Assembly: GCF_028687615.1 (NCBI RefSeq)
Contig: NZ_JAQTZU010000015.1
Location: forward strand, 1 to 64,000
Length of the DNA: 64,000 nt
DNA from: Methylovulum sp.
GTDB taxonomy: Bacteria > Pseudomonadota > Gammaproteobacteria > Methylococcales > Methylomonadaceae
Direction of reading: 5' to 3'
Below are positions 54,847 to 63,594 of this stretch, piece after piece. Position 1 is the first letter of the stretch; each line of letters begins with the position of its first letter. A program made the translations under genes and the position numbers. Under the pieces are notes generated by a model, which saw nothing but the letters and a program-made list of their open reading frames with translations, had not been told where the DNA came from and searched no databases.

Positions 54847-56667
54847 TTAAACTTTATGGGTTAATAACCACTGTTCCAGCATCACCAAAAGCCAAATCAT
54901 CACCCCATAATAGGAGGCATGGCTGCTTTGATGCAATTGGATGAGCTTGGTAATATAAGCAGGATTCAAAAATCCGCGCTTGGCGATGCCTTGTAAATTG
55001 GCTTCGGCGAAATCTTTCAAGGCTTTGTCGGAACCCATCCACACGCCAAATGGCAAACCAAAACCCTGTTTGCTTTTAGCCAGGGTTTCTTTCGCCAGAA
55101 AACCTTCCATGCCCTGACGGTAAAATGAGCGCAACTCAAAGCCTTCCATCAACCATTTCGACGGGACTGACGCGGCAAAGGCCAGCAGATTTTCCTGCAA
55201 CATCGGGTATTTCACATCCACGCCTGCCAGTTCGCACATGCGGTTGACCTTGCGTAAGTCATTGTCGGCAAGTGTGAATTTATTATCCAAAAACAACATT
55301 TTTTTGATCAGATCATCGCCTGCTGTACGTTGATAAGTCGCTTGCAATTGTTCCAGCGGCGCATTGGCGTTGGTTTGCGCCAAAAAATCCGCAGCAAAAA
55401 TCTCTGCCAATGGCGTTCTATGTAAGAAATTATAGGTTTCCAAGCGTTCCGGCATGGCAATTTTGGCTTGCTCGATATAACTTTTCAGCTTCCTCAACAA
55501 CGGAATGTTATCTGCGAGGGATTCCAACATGGCTTTGGCAAAATCGGGGACATGCCGGTAAAGATCAAATATTTTTTGCTTGGCATAGCGGGCGTTACCG
55601 GCAAAAATCTCATCGCCGCCATCACCCGCCAGCAATTGTGCCATGCCCTGTTCGTGGGCAAATTTCGCACAATAATACGCAGGGACGGCGGAGGCGTTGC
55701 CGAAAGGTTCATCATAAGCATGGGCGATCATCGGGATGGCGGCCAGGACATCAGCGGGCGTGACGTAATATTCATGCAGCGTGGCCTTGAAATGCCTGGC
55801 GGTGATGCGGGCGTATTCCATTTCATCATAACCTTGGGCGGCAAATCCAATGCTAAAGGCATCTACCGGTTGCCCGGACATTTTTTGGAAGACGCCGACT
55901 ACCGTGCTGCTATCCAGACCGCCACTCAAGAACGCACCCGTTTGCTTATCCGCTACGCACTGTTTTGTCGCAAGTTCCAGCTCGATAGGGAGCTGGGCAA
56001 GCAACTCCCGCTTACTGGCGGTGCTGTCCTGGTAACTTCTTTGCCAGTAAAAACTGCGGGTGTCCTGCCCTTGGTTGACTTCCAAAAATTCGCCCGGCTG
56101 CAATTTGCCTATTCCGGCATAAATGCTGCCTGGGCTGGGGATCATGTGGAAATACAAATAATTGAAGATAGACTGCCCCGAGATTTCTGAATGCACATCT
56201 GGATGGGCGAGAATCTGGTCCAATTGGCTACCGAACACCAACACATCGTCTTTTTGATAATAGGCCAAGGGACGCAGCCCCATCCTGTCAACGGCCAACA
56301 AGGCGTAGTGATGGTCGGCTTGCAGCACACAGGCAGCAAACGCGCCGGTCATTTGCTTCAACACGTCACGGCCTTGCTGTAGAAAGCCTTCCGCCAGGGC
56401 GTGGGCGGCATCATGGTGTTGCGCGATTGCCGCCAATGCCGGGTCTTGCCAATCCGGCACCCCATCGACAATCACCAGCAAGCCCCTGCCCTCATAAATG
56501 CCGGGAGCGGCATTTATGCCATGACCACCTAGTCCTGCCGATTTATAATGGGCGACAACATGTGGCAAATGCCCGGTCAGGCCATAAGCCGCGTTGCGTT
56601 GGACTCCAAGCAAATGGAGCGGTTCGAAAGTCTTGGCGGCGGATAGCCAACCGTAGATAGCACTCAT
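54847..56667 (-). CDS. Asparagine-synthetase-like protein without catalytic Cys2
   Basis: A 606-residue protein with the two-domain plan of asparagine synthetase B. The C-terminal synthetase domain is intact (AFLSGGLDSSTVVGVF PP-loop, about residues 247-262; LLAGDGGDEIFAGNARY, about 350-366). The N-terminal glutaminase domain starts MSAIYGW where active enzymes read M-C-G-I, so the nucleophilic cysteine is replaced by serine. It should use ammonia, or act as an amide ligase with another donor. Next to PrsR, such genes often belong to exopolysaccharide loci; the product modified here is unknown. Confidence 0.85.
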   Translation of the reverse strand: MSAIYGWLSAAKTFEPLHLLGVQRNAAYGLTGHLPHVVAHYKSAGLGGHGINAAPGIYEGRGLLVIVDGVPDWQDPALAAIAQHHDAAHALAEGFLQQGRDVLKQMTGAFAACVLQADHHYALLAVDRMGLRPLAYYQKDDVLVFGSQLDQILAHPDVHSEISGQSIFNYLYFHMIPSPGSIYAGIGKLQPGEFLEVNQGQDTRSFYWQRSYQDSTASKRELLAQLPIELELATKQCVADKQTGAFLSGGLDSSTVVGVFQKMSGQPVDAFSIGFAAQGYDEMEYARITARHFKATLHEYYVTPADVLAAIPMIAHAYDEPFGNASAVPAYYCAKFAHEQGMAQLLAGDGGDEIFAGNARYAKQKIFDLYRHVPDFAKAMLESLADNIPLLRKLKSYIEQAKIAMPERLETYNFLHRTPLAEIFAADFLAQTNANAPLEQLQATYQRTAGDDLIKKMLFLDNKFTLADNDLRKVNRMCELAGVDVKYPMLQENLLAFAASVPSKWLMEGFELRSFYRQGMEGFLAKETLAKSKQGFGLPFGVWMGSDKALKDFAEANLQGIAKRGFLNPAYITKLIQLHQSSHASYYGVMIWLLVMLEQWLLTHKV

Positions 56668-56971
56668 AAGCAGTCTTCCAAAAGTTGTTGGGGCAGCGAA
56701 AAACCTAGATATTATGGCATTGTACCGTTGCTTAATGAAAGCTGTAGGCCAAGTTATTCAAAGGGGATTTATAAATAAAAAACAATGGCATGTTTATCGC
56801 TTATCTGTTGGTACGTTTCTAGCCGAACCATAACAGGATGGGGTTCAACCTATCCAAAAGTACTCAAAACTTGGCGAATGGGTTGAAAACCACCTGCTTC
56901 TTCGGCCATTTTAAGTGTTAAAACCGTTGCAACATCCACTTTAAGGTTTCTAAACCGGTGACAAACTTCTG
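56668..56971. promoter_or_regulatory. Divergent spacer upstream of relA
   Basis: About 300 AT-rich bases between outward-facing genes. It should contain promoters for the asparagine-synthetase-like gene and relA; I see no confident consensus or operator. Confidence 0.35.
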
Positions 56972-59098
56972 ATGAAAAAAAATACCCCCCCCGGCAAATC
57001 CCTATTCGGCAATTTCTCAGAGCCAGATCGCTTGAAAATTGACAACGCGATGGCGATAGTCGGGCAAATCGTTGATGACCCTCAGTATTACCGCCCTAAA
57101 GGTTATGAAGTGGCGATGATCCTGATGGATTTCCATGTCGATTTAAATACTATTTTAGCGGCCATTCTCAGCGACCCGCGTTTGACGCCACTAAAACTCT
57201 TGCCACAGATTAAAGAGCAATTTGGCGAAACCGTGGCGGCTTTGGTCAAAGATGTCAATTGGCTGAACACCATCGCCATTTATTCCTTGGATATGACCGA
57301 CCAGCCCAACCAATCGGAAATCCTGCGCCGGATGCTGTTGTCGATGACCCAGGATGTGCGGGCGGTGCTGATCAAACTGGCTTACCGCATCAAACGCCTG
57401 GGCGTGTTGCCGAAAGAATCTTATGAAATGCGCCGCTTCATCGCCCAGGAAACCTTGGACATTTACGCCCCCATCGCCAACCGCATGGGCATCCATCAGC
57501 TCAAGTGGGAGCTGGAAGATATGGCGTTCCGTTATCTCAAGCCACAATCCTACCTGCACATCGCCAAATCGCTCAGTGACAAGCGCAGTGAAAGGGAAAA
57601 TTGCGTCAACCGGTTTATCGAAGTCCTGAAAACCACGCTCGCCAAGGAAGGCATCAGCGCGACCATTTATGGCCGGCCCAAACACATTTACAGCATCTGG
57701 AAAAAAATGCAGCGCAAGCAATTGGGCATAGATGAGCTTTATGATTTGCTCGCCGTGCGCGTGATTGTCGATAACCTGACCGCCTGCTACACCACGCTGG
57801 GCATCGTCCACAGCCTGTGGCAAACCATCCCCAAAGAATTTGACGACTATATCGCCAACCCTAAAGAAAACGGCTACCAATCACTGCATACCGTCATTAT
57901 TTATGGCCAGGAGGGAATTGACCCGGAAGGACGGCGCATCGAAGTACAAATCCGCACCCAAGAAATGCACGATTTTGCCGAATACGGTGTGGCGGCGCAT
58001 TGGTCGTACAAAGAAGGCGGCAAACACGACGCGGCGGTGGAAAAGAGCATCAGCTCATTGCGCAAATTGCTGGATGAAAAAGACGATGACGAAACCCTCG
58101 GCGAACATTTCCGCAATGAATTATTCCATGACCGCGTCTATGTGCTGACCCCCAAAGGCCAGCTCATTGATCTGGTTAAAAACTCCACGCCACTGGATTT
58201 TGCCTACGCGATACACAGCGAAATAGGCCACCGTTGCCGTGGCGCGAAAGTCAATGGACGCATCGTGCCTTTGACCTACCTTTTAAAATCTGGCGAGCAA
58301 GTGGAGATTCTGACCGTCAAAGTTGGCGGGCCTAACCGCAATTGGCTGGATTCAAATCTGGGCTATTTAAAATCGTCCAACGCCATCAGCAAAGTGAAAG
58401 GCTGGTTTAAAAACCAACAAGAAGCACAAAACATTGCCGCCGGAAAAACGATACTCGACAAGGAAAGTCAACGGCTGGGCATCAAAACGCCCAATTTGAC
58501 TGAACTCGCCAAGCATTTTAACCAGCCCGATACCGACCAATTGCTGGAATTTATTGGTCGTGGTGACATTAATACCCGCCAGCTCGCCGCGTTTTTCAAA
58601 ATACCCGAATTGGAAACGGCAAAAACCAAAAGCCCACCGAAAAAAGCTGCAAATAATTCCGTTGTGTCCGTTGACGGCATCGATCAAATCAAGACCACAT
58701 TTGCCAGTTGCTGTAGCCCGGTCCCTGGTGAGGACATCATCGGTTTCATTTCTCAAAAAAAAGGCATTATCGTCCACAACAAAAAATGTCCAAACATCGC
58801 CAACTTAGGCCATGAAAAACAAAGCCGCCTGATTGGTGCCGCCTGGGGAGCGCAAACCAGCAGCCATCTTGTACCTATCGCCATCAAAGCCTATAGCACC
58901 CAAAATTTGCTTAATGAAGTGTCACACATCCTGACGGAAGAGAAAATCCACATTGCCAATGCAGCAATGGACACCCACCCCGATTATTCCGCCGAGCTAA
59001 ACCTGAGCATCCAAATCAAAAACACCGACCAATTAAGCCGGATTTTGAAAAAAATAGGCTGTTTGGCGAATGTGCTTGATGTTAAACGCAAAATATGA
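56972..59098 (+). CDS. relA: RelA, (p)ppGpp synthetase
   Basis: A 708-residue long Rel protein. The N-terminal domain is HD-like but the catalytic H-D-x-x-E-D is lost (AAILSDPRLTPLKLLPQIKE at about residues 62-81), so hydrolase activity is not expected. The synthetase domain is intact (YGRPKHIYSIWKKMQRK, about 230-246; YDLLAVRVIV; ENGYQSLHTVI). TGS (VYVLTPKGQLIDL, about 389-401), zinc-finger/CC-type (TFASCCSPVPGEDIIGF) and ACT (C-terminal) domains follow. This is the ribosome-linked RelA arrangement; a SpoT would be expected elsewhere in the genome. Confidence 0.93.
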   Translation: MKKNTPPGKSLFGNFSEPDRLKIDNAMAIVGQIVDDPQYYRPKGYEVAMILMDFHVDLNTILAAILSDPRLTPLKLLPQIKEQFGETVAALVKDVNWLNTIAIYSLDMTDQPNQSEILRRMLLSMTQDVRAVLIKLAYRIKRLGVLPKESYEMRRFIAQETLDIYAPIANRMGIHQLKWELEDMAFRYLKPQSYLHIAKSLSDKRSERENCVNRFIEVLKTTLAKEGISATIYGRPKHIYSIWKKMQRKQLGIDELYDLLAVRVIVDNLTACYTTLGIVHSLWQTIPKEFDDYIANPKENGYQSLHTVIIYGQEGIDPEGRRIEVQIRTQEMHDFAEYGVAAHWSYKEGGKHDAAVEKSISSLRKLLDEKDDDETLGEHFRNELFHDRVYVLTPKGQLIDLVKNSTPLDFAYAIHSEIGHRCRGAKVNGRIVPLTYLLKSGEQVEILTVKVGGPNRNWLDSNLGYLKSSNAISKVKGWFKNQQEAQNIAAGKTILDKESQRLGIKTPNLTELAKHFNQPDTDQLLEFIGRGDINTRQLAAFFKIPELETAKTKSPPKKAANNSVVSVDGIDQIKTTFASCCSPVPGEDIIGFISQKKGIIVHNKKCPNIANLGHEKQSRLIGAAWGAQTSSHLVPIAIKAYSTQNLLNEVSHILTEEKIHIANAAMDTHPDYSAELNLSIQIKNTDQLSRILKKIGCLANVLDVKRKI

Positions 59099-59108
59099 AA
59101 ACCAGCCT

Positions 59109-60665
59109 TTATCGGCCTTGTAGCAATCGTAGCGAAAAACTTTCGGGGAAATTATGCTGGCGCATTTTGGCGATGACGGGTTCATTGTCATAAGGCAATG
59201 CCATAAAAATGACTTGCCGCCGCTCCCTATCATAAATGGCAAATTGGCTATCGGTGTTGCCATTACGAGGCTGCCCGACGGAACCTGGAGAAACCAAGGC
59301 TTGTTGGAAACGGGACAAATTTACGGTTTTCCCCATTTCGTGGCTGTCGTTCTGGTTGTTTCGTGCAAATACCCCGGGACTATGCGAATGTCCATGCAGG
59401 CATAGGCCTAAGTTGTTTTGCTGCATATAATCCAGATTGTCATGATATGTCATCACATAGACATAAGCGTAAAAATAATCAGGATCCATAGGCGAGCCGT
59501 GTACTGCATACCAATCATCTTGTTGTATAACCGCTGGCAAGGCATTTAGCCAGTGGCGATAATCAGCCGATAATTCGTTAATCGTCCATTCGACCACGAC
59601 TTTGGCATCACTAGAAAAACCTTTGGAAGTGTCGCCAGTAGCAACAGCATAATCATGGTTGCCTTTTATGATTTGAAAAGCGCAATCCTGCAAACGCTCT
59701 ATACATGCTTTAGGTTCGGGGCCATAGCCGACAATATCGCCCAGGACAATCCCCTCATCTATGTTTTCAGCCTTAAGATAATCAAGCACACGGCAAAGTG
59801 CGGGGTAATTGGCATGAACATCCCCTAACAGGGCGATGAAGCGCCCTGAAATTTGACGCTTGATTTTTACCTGATCAGCACCAACCGGATTGGTCGCTAG
59901 CATTGTTTTTGATTCTGGCGGTTGCAGCAAAATAGTTATCAACGCTCTTAACAATTGCTCTTTTTCAGGACTTGGCATAAAGATAGCTTGCAATTCCCTG
60001 GCAATAATGACTTGGCATTCGTTATCCTGAAAAATGTCCTGTAGCTGTTTGACCAGACTGCGGGCCAAATCTTCTATAAATTCGGTATCAAGCCAGTTGA
60101 AACTGCGGATATACACGCCCAACATGACTGAAAACGTCGCAAAATCGTCCCAAGGGTAATATTCATCATCAAGATAATAGACGCGCCCTTCGTCCGAAAC
60201 CGCAAAATTTGACAAGCCTTCATCGAGTTTAAAACCGGTGCTTTTGGCCAAGGAAAAATAAATGTTGAACACGGCATTAAGCAATTCAAGATTTTTTTGC
60301 CGCTGGTTGGCTGCTTGTATCGTCGTATGCAATGGATGCAGGCGGGGGCAGATATTTGCCACTAGGCATTCCCCCCCATGCCCAATCAATAATAGCCAGG
60401 TTTTGTGCGGATGGTGTACAGCTAAATGCCGCTCTTTTTCTAAGGCTTGCCGTATCCAGCCCCGTGCTTGATCGGCATTCAAATCAAGCTCGCTACGAAC
60501 TTTGATGACATCAGACTTATTTGCGAATATTTTTGTACTAGGGCGACCGATAAAATTAGTCCCAACAACTAACGCTTGCAAATCTACTGTTAAGAGTTCG
60601 GCTATATAGTCTTGGTTATAATAGGATTGCCGGTCTATAGCACCGATAATGTCAATAGTCCACAT
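59109..60665 (-). CDS. Metallophosphoesterase with unrecognised N-terminal domain
   Basis: A 518-residue protein. Residues from about 275 form a calcineurin-type phosphoesterase: LLGDVHANYPAL (279-290), VLGDIVGYG (307-315), GNHDYA (335-340), VHGSP and LHGHSHSPGVF complete the two-metal site. This resembles YfcE/ApaH-like enzymes. Residues 1-270 match no family I know; KTWLLLIGHGGECLVANIC and VYYLDDEYYPWDDF are notable blocks. It is divergent from nothing close by, follows a 15-bp tandem repeat in its leader, and leads a leftward tract facing relA. The substrate is unknown. Confidence 0.78.
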   Translation of the reverse strand: MWTIDIIGAIDRQSYYNQDYIAELLTVDLQALVVGTNFIGRPSTKIFANKSDVIKVRSELDLNADQARGWIRQALEKERHLAVHHPHKTWLLLIGHGGECLVANICPRLHPLHTTIQAANQRQKNLELLNAVFNIYFSLAKSTGFKLDEGLSNFAVSDEGRVYYLDDEYYPWDDFATFSVMLGVYIRSFNWLDTEFIEDLARSLVKQLQDIFQDNECQVIIARELQAIFMPSPEKEQLLRALITILLQPPESKTMLATNPVGADQVKIKRQISGRFIALLGDVHANYPALCRVLDYLKAENIDEGIVLGDIVGYGPEPKACIERLQDCAFQIIKGNHDYAVATGDTSKGFSSDAKVVVEWTINELSADYRHWLNALPAVIQQDDWYAVHGSPMDPDYFYAYVYVMTYHDNLDYMQQNNLGLCLHGHSHSPGVFARNNQNDSHEMGKTVNLSRFQQALVSPGSVGQPRNGNTDSQFAIYDRERRQVIFMALPYDNEPVIAKMRQHNFPESFSLRLLQGR

Positions 60666-60736
60666 GGGTTGTTACAGAATGGGTTGTTACAGAATGGGTT
60701 GTTACGGAATGGGTTGTTGCGGAATGGGTTGCTACT
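60664..60736. repeat. 15-bp tandem repeat, about 4.5 copies, in the leader of the phosphoesterase gene
   Basis: On the plus strand the unit is GGGTTGTTACAGAAT, with variants TTACGGAAT, TTGCGGAAT and a last GCTACTGAGG. The copies end exactly at the start codon of the phosphoesterase gene: on the minus strand the unit's CCCATT becomes CCCATG at the ATG. Stops occur in the repeat, so it is not translated in frame. The unit is a multiple of three, so it would change leader length but not frame. Confidence 0.85.
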
Positions 60737-60887
60737 GAGGCAATGGAATTTAAGTGACAATTTCCTATCAGATAGGGCACTGGAACCCAAAACATTTTTG
60801 GATTCCAGAAAACCTTACTGAACAAGCTGTTTAGCGTTAGGCTCGAAAGTTAAGTCCGTAGCATGAAGCCCAGGCTTTATTGGCCGA

Positions 60888-61295
60888 TTAAGGACACAGT
60901 GGCGCAATCAACGGCATATTCCGGCGAACTGAAGACCAACCCATACCCAGATTAGTTTTCCTGTTAGTGATCAAGACCATCAAGGCGTCAGGTTTTTCCG
61001 GGATAACCGCCATAAAATGCAAGGTGTTAGTCGTGGTCATCTGCACTTCTTGGATCATTTTTTCGACTTTTTTGCCACGTTGGGTGGTGAGCAATGATTC
61101 CACCGCACGGACGTTTTTGCCACGCAACATATCCACCGCAGCGGCGGCAACGGCTTCCAGATAAGAAGACGTGAAGTAAGGCACGTTATGTGCGACGGCG
61201 ATCAACAACCCGGTTTCCAGGTCAACCACCGCACACCCTAATGCCCCGTCCACATCAGACAGGACGCTTTGTAAAATATCATCTATTTTTGCCAT
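60888..61295 (-). CDS. Roadblock/LC7 domain protein
   Basis: A 135-residue roadblock-type protein (MglB-like fold). IDDILQSVLSDVDGALGCAV and DLETGLLIAVAHN open the domain, with YLEAVAAAAVDMLRG and MVLITNRKTNLGMG later. In bacteria such proteins bind small Ras-like GTPases; one is encoded immediately upstream. The ATG at 61295 has GGAG 9-10 bases before it and is chosen over a start five codons earlier. It is likely a partner or regulator of the GTPase. Confidence 0.85.
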   Translation of the reverse strand: MAKIDDILQSVLSDVDGALGCAVVDLETGLLIAVAHNVPYFTSSYLEAVAAAAVDMLRGKNVRAVESLLTTQRGKKVEKMIQEVQMTTTNTLHFMAVIPEKPDALMVLITNRKTNLGMGWSSVRRNMPLIAPLCP

Positions 61296-61362
61296 ATTAC
61301 GATTCTCCAAATTAAAAAAGGGACTGCGTTATCATTAAAAAAACTTGATGTTGAAGTTTGCC

Positions 61363-61911
61363 CTAGCCAAACTCAAGCACCGCCAACAAAGTGTCCAGCA
61401 ACAGTTTGACATCCATCGCACTGCGTGCATCGACATGGATAACCGGCCAGGGATCACCCCGTTCAGCCAATGCCGCATAATAATCATCGACACTCGGTTG
61501 TGATGCCACATCATAATGGGTGATGCCAATAACTGCCGGATTGTCGGTTAAAAACCGATGGTTCAAATTTAAATAATAATCCAGTTCATCCAATGGGTTT
61601 TCATGGCTATTATCAATCAGGACAATCAGGCCCAACGCGCCTTTGGTCAGGATGTCGGTCATAAACTCAAAACGACGCTGCCCAGGCGTTCCATAAAGGT
61701 AAAGCTTGTCGCCGCCATCCAAAGTCAATTCGCCATAATCCATAGCCACCGTTGTTGACGCTTTGCGCTTGATGACACTGGCCTCGGAAGGTTTGACTTC
61801 GGTGGAAACGGGTGGCTTTTCGCTGATAGTGGTGATGGCAGTGGTTTTTCCTGCCCCCACACAACCAGTAAAAACTACTTTAATTTGATTGTGGCTATTG
61901 GGGTTATACAT
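61363..61911 (-). CDS. Small Ras-like GTPase (MglA/YlxH-like, roadblock-associated)
   Basis: A 182-residue GTP-binding protein. VVFTGCVGAGKTTAITTISE is the P-loop (about residues 11-30), TTVAMDYGELTLD contains the switch I threonine, and YGTPGQRRFEFM is G3. THYD stands where Ras proteins have N-K-x-D, as in many bacterial members. It pairs with the roadblock gene 67 bp downstream, as MglA pairs with MglB, and follows the unknown gene upstream by 4 bp. The process it controls (polarity, motility or other) cannot be told. Confidence 0.85.
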   Translation of the reverse strand: MYNPNSHNQIKVVFTGCVGAGKTTAITTISEKPPVSTEVKPSEASVIKRKASTTVAMDYGELTLDGGDKLYLYGTPGQRRFEFMTDILTKGALGLIVLIDNSHENPLDELDYYLNLNHRFLTDNPAVIGITHYDVASQPSVDDYYAALAERGDPWPVIHVDARSAMDVKLLLDTLLAVLEFG

Positions 61912-61915
61912 AATT

Positions 61916-62617
61916 TCAGCCCATCAGTCGATTTCTGATTTTTTTGAGCAGATTTTGGCGTTCACCATCAATATGTTTTTCATGGCGCTGGACATTAGTT
62001 ACTTTTTCAATCAATCCGGTCAAATAACAGGCGTTATAAAAATCATAAACCGAACCCAGCGGGATATGGGTAGCTGTGGCAATGTCAGCCAACGCCATTG
62101 AGTTGCTGTGCATAAATGCCGCTAATTTGACATAGTTGCGGCATTCAGGAAGCCCCAAGTCAGGCCAGCGCAACAAATGCACAATATCCTGGGCAGACGT
62201 GCCTTGTAACAACCGGCCTTGGGAAGACTTAAAGACAACATACCAAACAAGGCTGCTAAGCGGGCGGGGGGAAAGCTTTTCCTGGACAACAAGCCGTTGC
62301 AATTCTGGCTCGCTCATCGGCTCAACAGCAAACAGGTTTTCCGGCGCACAACAGGCGATCAGCCGCTCCAGCGTTAATGGACAAAAATAAAGGCCCTTTG
62401 CCGGATCAAGCCACAGTACCACGTTATTGGCCGTGAGTGCCACAGGGAAGGTTTCGAGTTGTAGCAACGCTTTTAACAAGCCTTGATCGGGACAAAAGAC
62501 AGCCGAATCAGCGGATTTGCCATCTGGATCAGAGGGCATAATATCCTCCCCGACACTGGCTGGCACGAATAAAGCGGAGGCGGAGGCATGTACGCCCACA
62601 CCAGCCGTTTCGGACAT
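61916..62617 (-). CDS. C-terminal part of a probable frameshift-split gene, unknown function
   Basis: A 233-residue product. Its first 40 residues are low-complexity linker; then comes a domain with LLKALLQLETFPVALTANNV and a helical end resembling a winged helix (SMALADIATATHIPLGSVYDFYNACYLTGLIEKV). I do not recognise the family. It stops 4 bp before the GTPase start, so it is co-expressed with it. It overlaps the next gene by 145 bp in another frame; only the linker lies there, which suggests the two once formed one protein of about 340 residues. Confidence 0.6.
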   Translation of the reverse strand: MSETAGVGVHASASALFVPASVGEDIMPSDPDGKSADSAVFCPDQGLLKALLQLETFPVALTANNVVLWLDPAKGLYFCPLTLERLIACCAPENLFAVEPMSEPELQRLVVQEKLSPRPLSSLVWYVVFKSSQGRLLQGTSAQDIVHLLRWPDLGLPECRNYVKLAAFMHSNSMALADIATATHIPLGSVYDFYNACYLTGLIEKVTNVQRHEKHIDGERQNLLKKIRNRLMG

Positions 62618-63000
62618 TTGCGACGGTTCATCTGGAATTGGTGCGGACTGGTTCCAAGCCTATTAAGCACCGCAATTAAAAAACTCAAACGGGGGACATT
62701 GTCTTTGTCAACGACAATATGCCTATCAAAGCAGTGTTCGGAAACTGTACTGTCGGAGACATAAAACAAACAGCGTGCCATCGGCGGTTCAGGCGATATG
62801 GGAACATGCCTCCCGTCTTTAAATATAAAGAAGTCGCCCCCCCTATTTTCATCCGTTATATTCCATGTTTGTTGCAAACGGGCTTCAGCCAAAGCCAAGA
62901 TAGCAGAAAAAAGTTCTATTTCCTGTGCATTAAAGCCGACCAAACGAATGGTCAAGATATTGCCGGACATGTTTTTTTGCTGTGTATTTGATAAATCCAT
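62473..63000 (-). CDS. N-terminal part of a probable frameshift-split gene, unknown function
   Basis: A 175-residue product. Residues 1-118 look like a real domain (NILTIRLVGFNAQEIELFSA, then LAEARLQQTWNI and CLFYVSDSTV, an alternating alpha/beta pattern that could be receiver-like). From about 119 the sequence turns proline-, cysteine- and arginine-rich (MPPPPLYSCQPVSG), typical of reading past a frameshift. The other frame continues as sensible linker and then the domain of the gene downstream. Either a true mutation, a sequencing error or two overlapping genes. Confidence 0.6.
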   Translation of the reverse strand: MDLSNTQQKNMSGNILTIRLVGFNAQEIELFSAILALAEARLQQTWNITDENRGGDFFIFKDGRHVPISPEPPMARCLFYVSDSTVSEHCFDRHIVVDKDNVPRLSFLIAVLNRLGTSPHQFQMNRRKCPKRLVWAYMPPPPLYSCQPVSGRILCPLIQMANPLIRLSFVPIKAC

Positions 63001-63594
63001 CTCAGATTACTCCCCCCACTTCTGCATTGCCGGAGACTGGAATATAAACAAATATTTGATAGATACCTGCCTATTTATCAAATATGTGATCCAATACATA
63101 CTAATAGATGCGAACCAAACCTTTGACGACACGCCGTTATTTTTGAATAACGTTCTTTATCAAAACATCACGTTTCAAACATTTATTTCAAATTGTAGTG
63201 AAAAAATACCAAAATAGAGTTTGACACCAATTGCCTGAATATACCTAACATGATGAATAGATTAAAAAACATAAAAAAACCAACTTTATTAGTAAGGATT
63301 TAAGCAAGCTGGGCATAGTACCATATCATTAAAATGACAGATAAACTTTTTTGCCCGGCGTTGAATAACAACACCAATATTATCAATATTATTTGTATGG
63401 TAATTAGACCAAAACCTCAGAGTGGCCTTGGCTTCGTGGCGGGATAGAAGCGGGGGGGGCAGGAAGCCGCCGTTATGGTACAGGCCGAAAGACATCCCGG
63501 CAGCAAGCATAAAAATTACGGTTCACAACAGCGGGATTCAGCAACATCCGTGGCAATTGACCGCACCGAACCACGGCAAATCCATTAGCCAGCA
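63001..63594. other. AT-rich spacer between the roadblock operon and suhB
   Basis: About 590 bases. The left 240 bases are very AT-rich and probably hold the promoter of the leftward operon. A 73-codon minus-strand open frame at 63289-63510 has no recognisable similarity. No RNA gene or repeat was recognised. Confidence 0.35.

Noticed and set aside
55468-56190. 240-codon plus-strand open frame
   Set aside because: Antisense shadow of the asparagine-synthetase-like gene.
57191-57880. 229-codon minus-strand open frame
   Set aside because: Antisense shadow of relA.
60664-60736. Possible CRISPR array
   Set aside because: The 15-base units are directly adjacent with no spacers and no cas genes are near.
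63289-63510. 73-codon minus-strand open frame in the suhB spacer
   Set aside because: No recognised similarity and no supporting context; could be checked by homology search.
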